Shown piece by piece: positions 27,416 through 35,420 of a DNA stretch of 64,000 nucleotides. This DNA comes from Corallococcus macrosporus (lineage in GTDB: Bacteria > Myxococcota > Myxococcia > Myxococcales > Myxococcaceae): positions 620,001 to 684,000 of the forward strand of contig NZ_JAFIMU010000007.1 in assembly GCF_017302985.1 (NCBI RefSeq), read 5' to 3'. The notes under the pieces are model-generated. The model worked only from the letters and a program-made list of their open reading frames with translations. It had not been told where the DNA came from and did not search any database. Each line of letters begins with the position of its first letter. The stretch's first letter is position 1. A program made the translations under genes and the position numbers.

Positions 27416-28248
27416 GACTGGGTCTCCGCCACGGCGGAGGCGAACGCGTCGGGCGTCCACGGCCGGGGGTTGAAGAGATAGAGGGTCGAGACGCCGGGAG
27501 GCACGGGCTGCCACTCGTCCATCGCCAGCCCCATGCTGCCGGAGCACGGGCGGGGCAGCCCGCGTGCGAACCGCGCACGCCAGACCGGGGCATCGCGCCC
27601 CATGCGGAAGAGCTGCGGCACCACTTCGTCCACGGGCGCCCGCGCAATCCAACCGCCGGGAACGCACCACGACGCGAGCCCCGTGATGGACAGCGACATC
27701 CCCGGAGGCAGGCGCGCGCGCAGCCGCTGGAGCAGGCCGACGTACGCCTCGGTCTCCGACCCGCGCGCATCGAAGTCCAGTTGCAGCGCCGTCACGGCAT
27801 GGCGGCGCGCGAGCACGTCCAGGCGTTGCGCCAGGTCCTCCAGGCGCTCGGAGTCGAAGCGCGCGAGCGAGCTGCCCGGAAGCATCTGCAACCGCACCGT
27901 GGCCTTCAACGCGATGCCGGGGGGAACCCGCAGCGGCTGCCGGCGGTGCACCACGTGGACGTCTTCATCCGTGAGGTCGAGCGTCGCGAGCAGGAAGGCG
28001 ACGTCCACCGCGCGGCCCTCCAGGAAGCGCAGGTCCTCCGGCCGCTCCCAGGCCCAGAGGACCAGGCGGGGCGGCGGCCCGGGCACCACCGGCGCGGAGA
28101 CGGACAGCGGCAGGCACAGCGCCGTGAGGACGAGGGTGGCCCGCAGGCCGCGCCGTGGGCCGGGTGCCGCATGCGGGAGGGAGGCGTCGGGGAGCATCGC
28201 GGCCAGGGAGCCACGGCCGGGCACCCTGCCCGGCCGGCGTGGCGACAT
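27412..28248 (-). CDS. DUF3142 domain protein
   Basis: A 278-residue exported protein. After a signal-like segment (LRATLVLTALCLPLSVSAP) comes the DUF3142 pattern: LWAWERPEDLRFL, VAFLLATLDL, LQLDFDARGSE and SITGLASWC. These proteins resemble TIM-barrel glycoside hydrolases, with acidic residues in LDFDAR at the barrel end, but activity is unproven. The start at 28248 gives 278 residues; an internal ATG 51 nt later is also possible. The stop overlaps the next start (ATGA), so the gene is coupled to the large secreted protein. Confidence 0.85.
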   Translation of the reverse strand: MSPRRPGRVPGRGSLAAMLPDASLPHAAPGPRRGLRATLVLTALCLPLSVSAPVVPGPPPRLVLWAWERPEDLRFLEGRAVDVAFLLATLDLTDEDVHVVHRRQPLRVPPGIALKATVRLQMLPGSSLARFDSERLEDLAQRLDVLARRHAVTALQLDFDARGSETEAYVGLLQRLRARLPPGMSLSITGLASWCVPGGWIARAPVDEVVPQLFRMGRDAPVWRARFARGLPRPCSGSMGLAMDEWQPVPPGVSTLYLFNPRPWTPDAFASAVAETQS

Positions 28249-28349
28249 TTAGCAACCCCCGCGCCAGCCGCCCATGTCCCCCCTGGCATCTCCAGGACTA
28301 CCCGGGAAGCCATGGACAGTACGTCCACGGCCATGGTGAGTTTCGCGCC

Positions 28350-28937
28350 ATGTCCTTCTTCGAAGTGCTCTCACCGATTCCACGGAAGATGGACATGGGA
28401 GGCGACCTCCCCCTGCGCTTCGAAACCCGTCCGCTTGTCGGACAGGTGGTGTGGCCGCTGCTCGGGTTCGTGCTGCTCGTCGTGCTTCCCGCCGCCTACG
28501 CGCTGGACCAGGGCCTGTCCCTGGCCCTGCTGCGCGAGCAGTGGATGCTGCCGCTGGTGGGCGTCCTGGGCCTGTTCGTGACCGGGACGCGCATCGTGCG
28601 GTGCCTGACGACGCGGCTGGAGGTGGTGGTGACGGCCTCGGAGGTGTCGCTGCGCGGCGCCGGAGCCCTGAGCGCCTTCACCTGGAACGAGCCCCTGGCC
28701 CATTACGTCAGCCTCGACTGCGAGCGGCGCCACCACCCGGACTGGATTGGCGCACAGGACGAGTACGGCATCGCGCTGACGCACCACAGGGACCCCGAGC
28801 GCAACGTCGTCGTGCACTGGAGCCGCGACGCCCGGCGCTTCGAGGACCGGCTCGCGCGCTATGCCCAGCTGCTCCGGCTCCCCGTCCGCCAGGAGCAGCG
28901 CGCCCCCGTCGCGCAGCCGCGCCTCGCCCGCCAGTAG
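28350..28937 (+). CDS. Small membrane protein, PH-like C-terminal domain
   Basis: A 195-residue protein with two membrane helices at about residues 32-52 and 63-81 and a C-terminal cytoplasmic domain of short beta strands that looks like a bacterial PH-type domain (RLEVVVTASEVSLRG and the following strands). No family named with confidence. The start at 28350 avoids an unlikely 65-residue Pro-rich N-terminal extension. It stands alone between the DUF3142 operon and the ArsR operator, transcribed toward the latter. Confidence 0.65.
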   Translation: MSFFEVLSPIPRKMDMGGDLPLRFETRPLVGQVVWPLLGFVLLVVLPAAYALDQGLSLALLREQWMLPLVGVLGLFVTGTRIVRCLTTRLEVVVTASEVSLRGAGALSAFTWNEPLAHYVSLDCERRHHPDWIGAQDEYGIALTHHRDPERNVVVHWSRDARRFEDRLARYAQLLRLPVRQEQRAPVAQPRLARQ

Positions 28938-28952
28938 CCAGCGCCGCCAACG

Positions 28953-29004
28953 CGTCGGAAATATCCGACGCCTCTTGACGCGTCGGATATTTCCGACGTA
29001 TCAA
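28953..29004 (+). promoter_or_regulatory. Twin palindromic operator over the arsR promoter
   Basis: Two 18-bp sites, CGTCGGAAATATCCGACG (28953-28970) and CGTCGGATATTTCCGACG (28981-28998), are exact reverse complements of each other, each with 7-bp palindromic arms around AATA or TATT, and start 28 bp apart. Between them is TTGACG (28975-28980); TATCAA (28999-29004) follows 18 bp later, so the second site fills the -35/-10 spacer exactly. This is a textbook repressor layout for the ArsR-family gene starting at 29013. Confidence 0.82.
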
Positions 29005-29012
29005 TCCCAGCC

Positions 29013-29330
29013 ATGCCCGAAGCGGATGTCTTTTCGGCGCTGGCCAATCCGGTGCGCCGCGAAATCCTGATGCAGCTGCGCAAGGGGCCGCGCGCGGTGA
29101 ACGACCTGGCCAGCGGCTTCAACCTGGGGCGCCCCGCCGTCTCCGAACATCTCCAGGTCCTGCGCAAGGCCCAGCTCGTCCGCGAGGAGCCGCGCGGACG
29201 GGAGCGCTACTACCACCTGGATCCACGTCCGCTGTCGGAGGTGGACGACTGGCTCAAGGCCTTCACGCACTACTGGAAGCAGCGGCTTGCCGCGCTCGAG
29301 GACGTGCTCGACGAGGAGTCACGCAAATGA
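29013..29330 (+). CDS. ArsR-family transcriptional repressor
   Basis: A 105-residue winged-helix repressor. The conserved ALANPVRREILMQL entry helix and the recognition helix RPAVSEHLQVLRKAQLV are clear. The metal-binding ELCVCDL-type cysteines of ArsR/SmtB are absent, which fits the metal-independent subgroup that pairs with SRPBCC proteins. It should repress itself from the twin operator 15-60 bp upstream. Its stop overlaps the next gene (ATGA at 29327-29330). The effector is unknown, probably a ligand of the partner protein. Confidence 0.9.
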   Translation: MPEADVFSALANPVRREILMQLRKGPRAVNDLASGFNLGRPAVSEHLQVLRKAQLVREEPRGRERYYHLDPRPLSEVDDWLKAFTHYWKQRLAALEDVLDEESRK

Positions 29331-29731
29331 ATCCCCCCGCCGTCATCCAGTTGGACCACGTGTATGCCCATCCGCCCGCCGCCGTGTGGAAGGCGCTGAC
29401 GGACCCGGCGCTCCACGCGAAGTGGTGGGCCGCGGGCGACGTGCGCCCCGTCGTGGGCCACCGCTTCACGCTCGACATGGGCCCCTGGGGCCAGCAGCCG
29501 TGTGAAGTCCTCGCGGTGGAGCCGGAGCGGCTGCTCAAATACAGCTTCGCGACGGGCACGCTCGACACGACCCTCACCTGGCGCCTGGCGCCGGAGGGCA
29601 CCGGGACGCGCCTCACCCTCACGCACGAAGGCTTCAACCTGGACTCGCCCATGGGCCGCCGCGCCTTCGAGGGCATGAAGCCGGGCTGGCCGGGGGTGCT
29701 CGCACGCCTGGGAACCACACTCGGCGTCTGA
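29327..29731 (+). CDS. SRPBCC (AHSA1-like) domain protein
   Basis: A 134-residue START/SRPBCC-superfamily protein of the AHSA1 (activator of Hsp90 ATPase homologue) group, with the typical PPAAVWKALTDPALHAKWWA opening and a final GWPGVLARL. The fold makes a hydrophobic cavity for small ligands. It is translationally coupled to the ArsR regulator, a very common bacterial pairing in which the cavity protein and regulator respond to the same compound; the ligand is not known. Confidence 0.88.
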   Translation: MNPPAVIQLDHVYAHPPAAVWKALTDPALHAKWWAAGDVRPVVGHRFTLDMGPWGQQPCEVLAVEPERLLKYSFATGTLDTTLTWRLAPEGTGTRLTLTHEGFNLDSPMGRRAFEGMKPGWPGVLARLGTTLGV

Positions 29732-29807
29732 CTGCCCGCCCCCTGAGACGACCCGTGGACGCAGGGGGGGAACGCGGATACAAGGCCGCCGAATGGAGGC
29801 CGTTCCC

Positions 29808-30191
29808 GTGAAGAACCCCACCCTCGTCACCGAAATCTCGAAGGAGTTCACCTTCGAGGCCGCGCACCGCCTGCCCAACGTTCCCGAGGGGCACAAGTGC
29901 TCGCGGGTTCACGGCCACAGCTACCGCATCGAAATCACCCTGCGCGGCCCGGTGCATCCGCACTTCGGCTGGATCGTCGACTTCGCGGAGCTGAACGCCG
30001 CCTGGCAGCCGCTGCACGCCCAGCTGGACCACCGGCTGCTCAACGACGTCCCCGGCCTGGAGAACCCCACGAGCGAGCTGCTGGCCGCGTGGCTCTTCGA
30101 GCGCGTGAACGTGCCGGGCACCACCGTCGCGCGCATCCGCGTCGCGGAGACCTGCACGTCCTCGTGCACCGTCTACGCCGCGGAGGGCTGA
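29808..30191 (+). CDS. queD: 6-carboxytetrahydropterin synthase QueD
   Basis: A 127-residue QueD/PTPS-family enzyme that makes 6-carboxytetrahydropterin for queuosine and related deazapurine pathways. The zinc histidines are visible in AAHRL and HGHSY and the catalytic cysteine in KCSRVHGH; an H in LDHRLLN and a Glu near AETCTSS complete the site. GTG 29808 was preferred because GGAGG lies 8 nt upstream; an ATG at 29793 in the same frame would add five residues but has no clear ribosome site. A second, divergent PTPS-like gene lies 0.7 kb downstream on the other strand. Confidence 0.87.
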   Translation: MKNPTLVTEISKEFTFEAAHRLPNVPEGHKCSRVHGHSYRIEITLRGPVHPHFGWIVDFAELNAAWQPLHAQLDHRLLNDVPGLENPTSELLAAWLFERVNVPGTTVARIRVAETCTSSCTVYAAEG

Positions 30192-30201
30192 AGCAGCGCC
30201 T

Positions 30202-30909
30202 TCAGCGCTCCACCTGTCCCAGGTTGGCGTGGATGACCGCGCCATTGAGGACGGGGGTGGTGGCGCAGGTGTAGAGCACGCCGGCAATCTCCTCCGGCGT
30301 GATGAGCCGCCCGAACGTCGTCATCCCCGCCACGCTCGCGCGCACGGCGGGGTCCGTGCCCAGGTGCTCCCGGAGCATCTCCGTGTCGGTGAAGCCCGGG
30401 CAGACGGCGGCGGTGTGGACCTGGGTTCCCGCCAGGTCCTGGCAGGTGGCCCGCATCATCCCGATGAGCGCGTGCTTCGTCGTCACGTAGGACGCCACGC
30501 CCTTCACGGCCTTCTCCCCCAGCGTGGACGCCACGTAGAGCAGCGACGAGCCGTCCGTGAGCAGCGGCCGCGCCAGCCGGTTGAGCACCAGCGGCGCCAC
30601 GATGTTGACCTCCAGCACGCGGCGCAGGTGGTCCGCGTCCATGCTCAGCGCGTCGTCGTGCTCGTAGAGGGCGGCGTTGTGCACGACGCACAGGCGCCCC
30701 GGTCCCCGGGCCGCGCCGTCGCGCAGCGCCGCTTCGACGGCGGGCTCCCAGCCCGGCACGGCCAGGTCCACGCGCACGTTGACGACGTCCGGCACGGGGC
30801 ACGGGCCGCGCGCGACGTTGATGACGCGCCAGCCCTCCTTGCGGAAGCGCTCCGCCGCCGCCTGCCCGATGCCCCGGCTGGCGCCGGTGATGAGGACCTG
30901 GTCAGGCAT
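30202..30909 (-). CDS. Short-chain dehydrogenase/reductase, probable pterin reductase
   Basis: A 235-residue classical SDR. The NADP loop TGASRGIG (8-15), NAA in VVHNAALY and the catalytic Ser128, Tyr141 and Lys145 (SYVTTK) are intact. It overlaps the end of the PTPS-like gene upstream by 8 bp, so the pair forms an operon. In eukaryotes and some bacteria a PTPS followed by an SDR (sepiapterin reductase) makes tetrahydrobiopterin; that role is suggested here by context only. Confidence 0.85.
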   Translation of the reverse strand: MPDQVLITGASRGIGQAAAERFRKEGWRVINVARGPCPVPDVVNVRVDLAVPGWEPAVEAALRDGAARGPGRLCVVHNAALYEHDDALSMDADHLRRVLEVNIVAPLVLNRLARPLLTDGSSLLYVASTLGEKAVKGVASYVTTKHALIGMMRATCQDLAGTQVHTAAVCPGFTDTEMLREHLGTDPAVRASVAGMTTFGRLITPEEIAGVLYTCATTPVLNGAVIHANLGQVER

Positions 30910-31402
30910 CCCGCTTCCACTCCCAGCAGGCCCACTGTCCCGGGCCCGAGGCGCACTTCACCACCAGCCCGGTGATGTGGTCGCGGGCCATGGCGCTGCC
31001 GTCCCCCACCAGCTCCTCGCCGAAGACGCGCGCCAGCTCCTCCAGCGACACGTTGGCCACCGGCAGCACCGTCACGTCGCGCGCCAGGAAGCGCAGCTCC
31101 TCGCCGTTGAAGTGCGCGACGTGGTTGCCCTGGTCGTCCCGCTCCAGCCGCAGGTGCTTGGAGTGGGCGGGCAGGAAGAACGTCTCGTTCCACGCCTTGC
31201 AGCGGGCGATGATGGCCTGCTTGAGCGGACCGTAGTCCGACAGCAGGCCGTCCTCGGCCACCTCCCCCGTCAGCGCGACGTAGACGGAGAAGTTGTGCCC
31301 ATGCAGGTTCTCGCGGTGCGTGGCGGAGAAGATGGTGAAGTGCCCCGCGGAGAACTTCATCTCTTCCTTGTGCAATTCGAGGGTCGTCGTGCGCGGCGCC
31401 AT
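30902..31402 (-). CDS. PTPS-like protein (6-pyruvoyltetrahydropterin synthase family), catalytic Cys absent
   Basis: A 166-residue PTPS-superfamily protein, longer than QueD. Zinc ligands His21 (SAGHF) and His34 and His36 (LHGHN) are kept, but the cysteine four residues before the HGH motif is replaced by Arg30 (THRENLHGH). This resembles non-QueD PTPS subgroups that use a different acid/base. With the overlapping SDR it may make a reduced pterin other than the queuosine precursor (inference). The start at 31402 is the first in frame and gives a natural N-terminus. Confidence 0.83.
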   Translation of the reverse strand: MAPRTTTLELHKEEMKFSAGHFTIFSATHRENLHGHNFSVYVALTGEVAEDGLLSDYGPLKQAIIARCKAWNETFFLPAHSKHLRLERDDQGNHVAHFNGEELRFLARDVTVLPVANVSLEELARVFGEELVGDGSAMARDHITGLVVKCASGPGQWACWEWKRDA

Positions 31403-31441
31403 GGGATGGCCCCAGGCTTAGCACCCCGGGCCAAGCGCGGA

Positions 31442-33058
31442 CTAGAAGAGGAAGTCCGTGGTGAGGAAATCCGACTCTCTGCGGGTCAGGATGGATTGGA
31501 CGAGCGACGTGTTGTCCGGGGTCGTCTTCGTGGCCACCAGCGTGCGGATGGAGAACACCCGCAGCGCGTCCGCCACCGACAGCGTCCCTTCCGCGGAGTC
31601 CTTGCGGCCGTTGAAGGGGAACGTGTCCGGGCCGCGCTGGCACTGGCAGTTGAGGTTGATGCGGCCCACCTGGTTGGAGAACGCGTCGATGAACCGCCCG
31701 ATGCGCGCCGAGTCCTTCCCGAACAGGCTGAGCTGCTGGCCGAAGTGCGACTCCACCACCAGCCGCACGGCCTCCGCGTCGTCGTCGAAGACCATCACCG
31801 GCACCACCGGGCCGAACTGCTCTTCCGTGGCCAGCCGCATGTCCTTCGTCACCGGGTACACCACGGTGGGTGAGTAGAACGACCGCGACGCCTGCCCGCC
31901 CGTCTGGTTCACCACGCGGGCGCCCTTGGACACGGCGTCGTCCACCAGCCCCTGGAGGTACGTCCCCTTGCCCGGCTCCGGCAGCGGCGTGACGGCGACG
32001 CCCGGGTCCCACGGCATGCCGGGCTTGAGCCTGTCCACGGCGGCGGTGAACTTCGCGAGGAACGCGTCCACGACGTTGCGGTGCACCACCAGCAGCTTGA
32101 GCGCCGTGCAGCGCTGGCCGTTGAAGGACAGCGTGCCGGTGATGCACTCCTTCACGGCGTTATCCAGGTCCGCGTCCTCCAGGATGATGGCCGGGTTCTT
32201 CGCGTCCAGGCCCAGCACGGACTTGAGGCGGTGCGGGCGCGGGTGCATGCGCTTCAATTCGCTGGCGCCCTTGTTGGTGCCGATGAAGGCGAACAGGTCC
32301 ACCTGCCCGCTCTCCATCAGCGCGCCCACCGTCTCCCGGCCGCGGCCGTAGATGATGTTGATGACACCGGGCGGGAAGCAGTCGCGGAAGGCCTCCAGCA
32401 GCGGGCGCACCAGCAGCACGCCGAACTTGGCGGGCTTGAACACCACGGTGTTGCCCATGAGCAGCGCGGGGAAGAGCGTGCTGAAGGTCTCGTTGAGGGG
32501 GTAGTTGTACGGCCCCATGCACAGGGCCACGCCCATGGGCGCGCGGCGGATCTGCGCCATGATGCCCTGGTCCTGCACGAAGCGGGACGACGTGCGGTCC
32601 AGCTCCTTCAGCGCGCGGATGGTCTCCACGATGAGGTCCACCGTGCGGTCGAACTCCTTCTCCGAGTCCGGCTGCGTCTTGCCAATCTCCCACATGAGCA
32701 GGTTCACCACGGCGGTGCGCTGGGCGCGCATGGCGGTGAGGAAGCGCTCCACGTGCTCGATGCGCTCGGCGACCTTGAGCGAGGGCCAGACGCCCCGGCC
32801 GGAGTCGTACGCCTTCACCGCCGCCGCCAGCGCGTCCAGGGACTCGCGCGAGGTGAGCAGCGGCGTCGCGCCAATGACCTTCTGCTTCAGCCCTTCGGGG
32901 GTCCGGACGAACACGGGGCTGGCCACGGGGTTGAGCTCACCCGTCCAGGTGCGCAGCTCACCGCCCACCAGGTACTCGCGCTGCTCCAGGTACGCGGGGA
33001 GGCGCACTCCCGGGGGAATCTGCTCTTCGGAGGGAAAGAGGGTGTCGAGTGCCGTCAT
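31442..33058 (-). CDS. NADP-dependent glyceraldehyde-3-phosphate dehydrogenase-like aldehyde dehydrogenase (GapN type)
   Basis: A 538-residue aldehyde dehydrogenase superfamily enzyme. Catalytic Cys is in FNGQRCTALK, and the characteristic GapN-like end FPFNGRKDSAEGTLSV followed by DALRVFSIR is present, so it likely oxidises glyceraldehyde-3-phosphate directly to 3-phosphoglycerate, yielding NADPH. The PMGVALCMGPYNYPLNE segment forms part of the active-site entrance. It is somewhat longer than plant and streptococcal GapN because of an extended N-terminus. Close substrates cannot be excluded by sequence. Confidence 0.85.
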   Translation of the reverse strand: MTALDTLFPSEEQIPPGVRLPAYLEQREYLVGGELRTWTGELNPVASPVFVRTPEGLKQKVIGATPLLTSRESLDALAAAVKAYDSGRGVWPSLKVAERIEHVERFLTAMRAQRTAVVNLLMWEIGKTQPDSEKEFDRTVDLIVETIRALKELDRTSSRFVQDQGIMAQIRRAPMGVALCMGPYNYPLNETFSTLFPALLMGNTVVFKPAKFGVLLVRPLLEAFRDCFPPGVINIIYGRGRETVGALMESGQVDLFAFIGTNKGASELKRMHPRPHRLKSVLGLDAKNPAIILEDADLDNAVKECITGTLSFNGQRCTALKLLVVHRNVVDAFLAKFTAAVDRLKPGMPWDPGVAVTPLPEPGKGTYLQGLVDDAVSKGARVVNQTGGQASRSFYSPTVVYPVTKDMRLATEEQFGPVVPVMVFDDDAEAVRLVVESHFGQQLSLFGKDSARIGRFIDAFSNQVGRINLNCQCQRGPDTFPFNGRKDSAEGTLSVADALRVFSIRTLVATKTTPDNTSLVQSILTRRESDFLTTDFLF

Positions 33059-33201
33059 GGACGGCCTTTCTAATGGGACACCCCGCCCCCGGCACGATTT
33101 CCCGTCATGATGAAACCATGATGAGCAGACGAGCCCCCCGTGCGGTTCGATGCGGGGCGCATCTGGATGATGGCTCCACCCTGATGCGCGAGAGGTGGTC
33201 C

Positions 33202-35409
33202 ATGCTGAAGTCCCTCCTGAGAAGTGCCCTGCCCCTGCTCCTGCTGACGTCCGCCGGGCCCGTGCTGGCCCAGCCGGCCGTGGGCAGCGTCGGCAAGGGC
33301 GTCATCATCGGCACGGTGATTGACGTCGTCAGCCGGAAGCCCGTGCCGGACGTGGTCGTCACCGCCACCAGCCCCCGCATGCAGGGCGAACAGACGGTGG
33401 TCGCGGACGCCCAGGGGAACTACCGCATCCCCCAGCTTCCCGCGGGCACGTACACCGTGCGGTTCGAGAGGGAGGGGTTCAAGGTCTACGCCCGCGCGGA
33501 CATCCAGTTGCTCGCCAATCGCACCATCCGCCTGAACGTGGAGATGCTGCCCGACCCCGACTCAAGGACCGTGGAGATCATCGGCGGCCCGCCAGCGATC
33601 AGCGTGGGCTCCACGAACCAAGGCGTCAACGTGGACCCGGAGTTCATCAAGCGCATCGCGGTGGCGCGCCCGGTGGGCCAGGGTGGAGCGACGCGTTCCA
33701 CGGAGCAGGCCAACCCGCCCGGTGTGTCCATCAGCGGCACGACCTCGCCTGAGAACGGCTACGTGGTGGACGGCCTGAGCACGAACGATCCGGCCTTCGG
33801 CATCAACGGCAACCCGAACAGCACGAACGACCGCGAGCGCGCCCCGTCCTGGGCCCTGCCGTACATGCACGTCGTCGTCCCGGACGGCACGCCACAGACG
33901 GTGTACCGCGCTCCCCAGGCCTCGGCGGTCCCCACGCCGCAGCCCGCGCCGGAGCGCACCGTGGCCCCGAAGGGCCAGCGCTTCTTCGACATGTACTTCA
34001 AGGGCTACGGCGTGAACCCCACCGTGGACACCGAGGAGGAGCGCTTCTCCACCTTCTCCGTGGACACGGACACGGCGTCGTACTCGCTGACGCGCGCCTA
34101 CCTGGAGCGCGGCGCGCTGCCGGACGAGCAGGCCGTGCGCGTGGAGGAGTTCGTCAACACCTTCGACTACGGCTACGCCAACGCCCCGGACGCCCCCTTC
34201 AGCGTGAACGTGGAGGGCTTCCCCTCCCCCGCGCGCAAGGGCTACCAGGTGGTGCACATCGGCGTGAAGGCGCGCGACGTGAGCGCCGCCCAGCGCAAGC
34301 CCGGCCACCTCGTCTTCGTCATCGACGTGTCCGGCTCCATGGACATGGAGAACCGGCTGGGGCTGGTGAAGCGCTCGCTGCGCCTGCTGGTGGACGCGCT
34401 GGATGAGCGGGACTGGGTGTCCATCGTCGTCTACGGCAGCGAGGCCCGTCAGGTGCTCGCGCCCACCAACGCCACGCAGAGGGCCAGCATCCTGGGCGCC
34501 ATCGACAGCCTCCACACGGACGGTTCCACCAACGCGCAGGCCGGCATGGAGCTGGGCTACGCGCTGGCCGCGAGCCACCTGGTGAAGGGCGGCATCAACC
34601 GCGTCATCCTCTGCTCGGACGGCGTCGCGAACAACGGCATCACCGAGGCGGATGGCATCTGGGCGCGCGTGAAGGAGCAGGCGGCGGCGGGCATCACGCT
34701 GTCCACCGTGGGCTTCGGCATGGGCAACTACAACGACGTGCTGATGGAGCGGCTGGCCCAGGTGGGCGAGGGCAACTACTCCTATGTGGACAAGCTGGAG
34801 GAGGCCCGCCGCATCTTCGTGCAGAACCTCACCGGCACGCTCCAGGTGGTGGCCAAGGACGTGAAGCTCCAGGTGGAGTTCGACCGCAAGACGGTGTCCC
34901 GCTACCGCCTCATCGGCTACGAGAACCGCCTGCTCACCCAGCAGCAGTTCAACGACGACCGCGTGGACGCGGGCGAGGTGGGCGCGGGCCACGCCGTCAC
35001 CGCCCTCTACGAGGTGAAGCTGCGCGACCCGGCCCAGACGAACTTCGGCACGCTGCGCATCCGCTACAAGGCGCCGGAGGGTGGCAGCTCGAAGCTCATC
35101 GAAAAGGCGATGCCCGTGACGCTGCTGCGTCCGGCCTATGAGAAGGCCGCGTCTCCCACCCGCCTGTCCTACGTGGCCGCCGCCTTCGCGGAGAAGCTGC
35201 GCGGCTCCTACTGGGCGCGCCCGCTCACCTACGACGCGCTCGTGTCGCTGTGGGAGGAGCTGGGCACGCCGATGAAGACGCGGCAGGACGTGGTGGAGCT
35301 GGGTGAGCTCATCCGGCTGGCGAAGAAGCTGGACCGCCGCGAGGACCGCTTCGAGACCATCGCGCCGGTGCGCACCATGGACGCCGACCGCGTCCCCACC
35401 CTCAAGTAA
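33202..35409 (+). CDS. VWA-domain protein with carboxypeptidase-regulatory and TonB-plug-like N-terminus
   Basis: A 735-residue secreted protein. ATG 33202 starts a signal peptide (SALPLLLLTSAGPVLAQ) and has GAGAGG 6 nt upstream. Order: signal, a carboxypeptidase-regulatory-like sandwich (IIGTVIDVVSRKPVPDVVV to about residue 115), a TonB-receptor plug-like segment (SISGTTSPENGYVVDGL), a linker, then a YfbK-type von Willebrand A domain with the metal site DVSGS at 375-379. No outer-membrane barrel follows, so the plug-like part has been joined to VWA. First of four co-directional genes with a two-component system. Confidence 0.85.
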   Translation: MLKSLLRSALPLLLLTSAGPVLAQPAVGSVGKGVIIGTVIDVVSRKPVPDVVVTATSPRMQGEQTVVADAQGNYRIPQLPAGTYTVRFEREGFKVYARADIQLLANRTIRLNVEMLPDPDSRTVEIIGGPPAISVGSTNQGVNVDPEFIKRIAVARPVGQGGATRSTEQANPPGVSISGTTSPENGYVVDGLSTNDPAFGINGNPNSTNDRERAPSWALPYMHVVVPDGTPQTVYRAPQASAVPTPQPAPERTVAPKGQRFFDMYFKGYGVNPTVDTEEERFSTFSVDTDTASYSLTRAYLERGALPDEQAVRVEEFVNTFDYGYANAPDAPFSVNVEGFPSPARKGYQVVHIGVKARDVSAAQRKPGHLVFVIDVSGSMDMENRLGLVKRSLRLLVDALDERDWVSIVVYGSEARQVLAPTNATQRASILGAIDSLHTDGSTNAQAGMELGYALAASHLVKGGINRVILCSDGVANNGITEADGIWARVKEQAAAGITLSTVGFGMGNYNDVLMERLAQVGEGNYSYVDKLEEARRIFVQNLTGTLQVVAKDVKLQVEFDRKTVSRYRLIGYENRLLTQQQFNDDRVDAGEVGAGHAVTALYEVKLRDPAQTNFGTLRIRYKAPEGGSSKLIEKAMPVTLLRPAYEKAASPTRLSYVAAAFAEKLRGSYWARPLTYDALVSLWEELGTPMKTRQDVVELGELIRLAKKLDRREDRFETIAPVRTMDADRVPTLK

Positions 35410-35420
35410 GGCCCCTCCGG

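Noticed and set aside
29739-29768. A terminator between the SRPBCC and queD genes
   Set aside because: CCCCCTG and CAGGGGG are separated by 16 nt, with no U-run; too weak to call.
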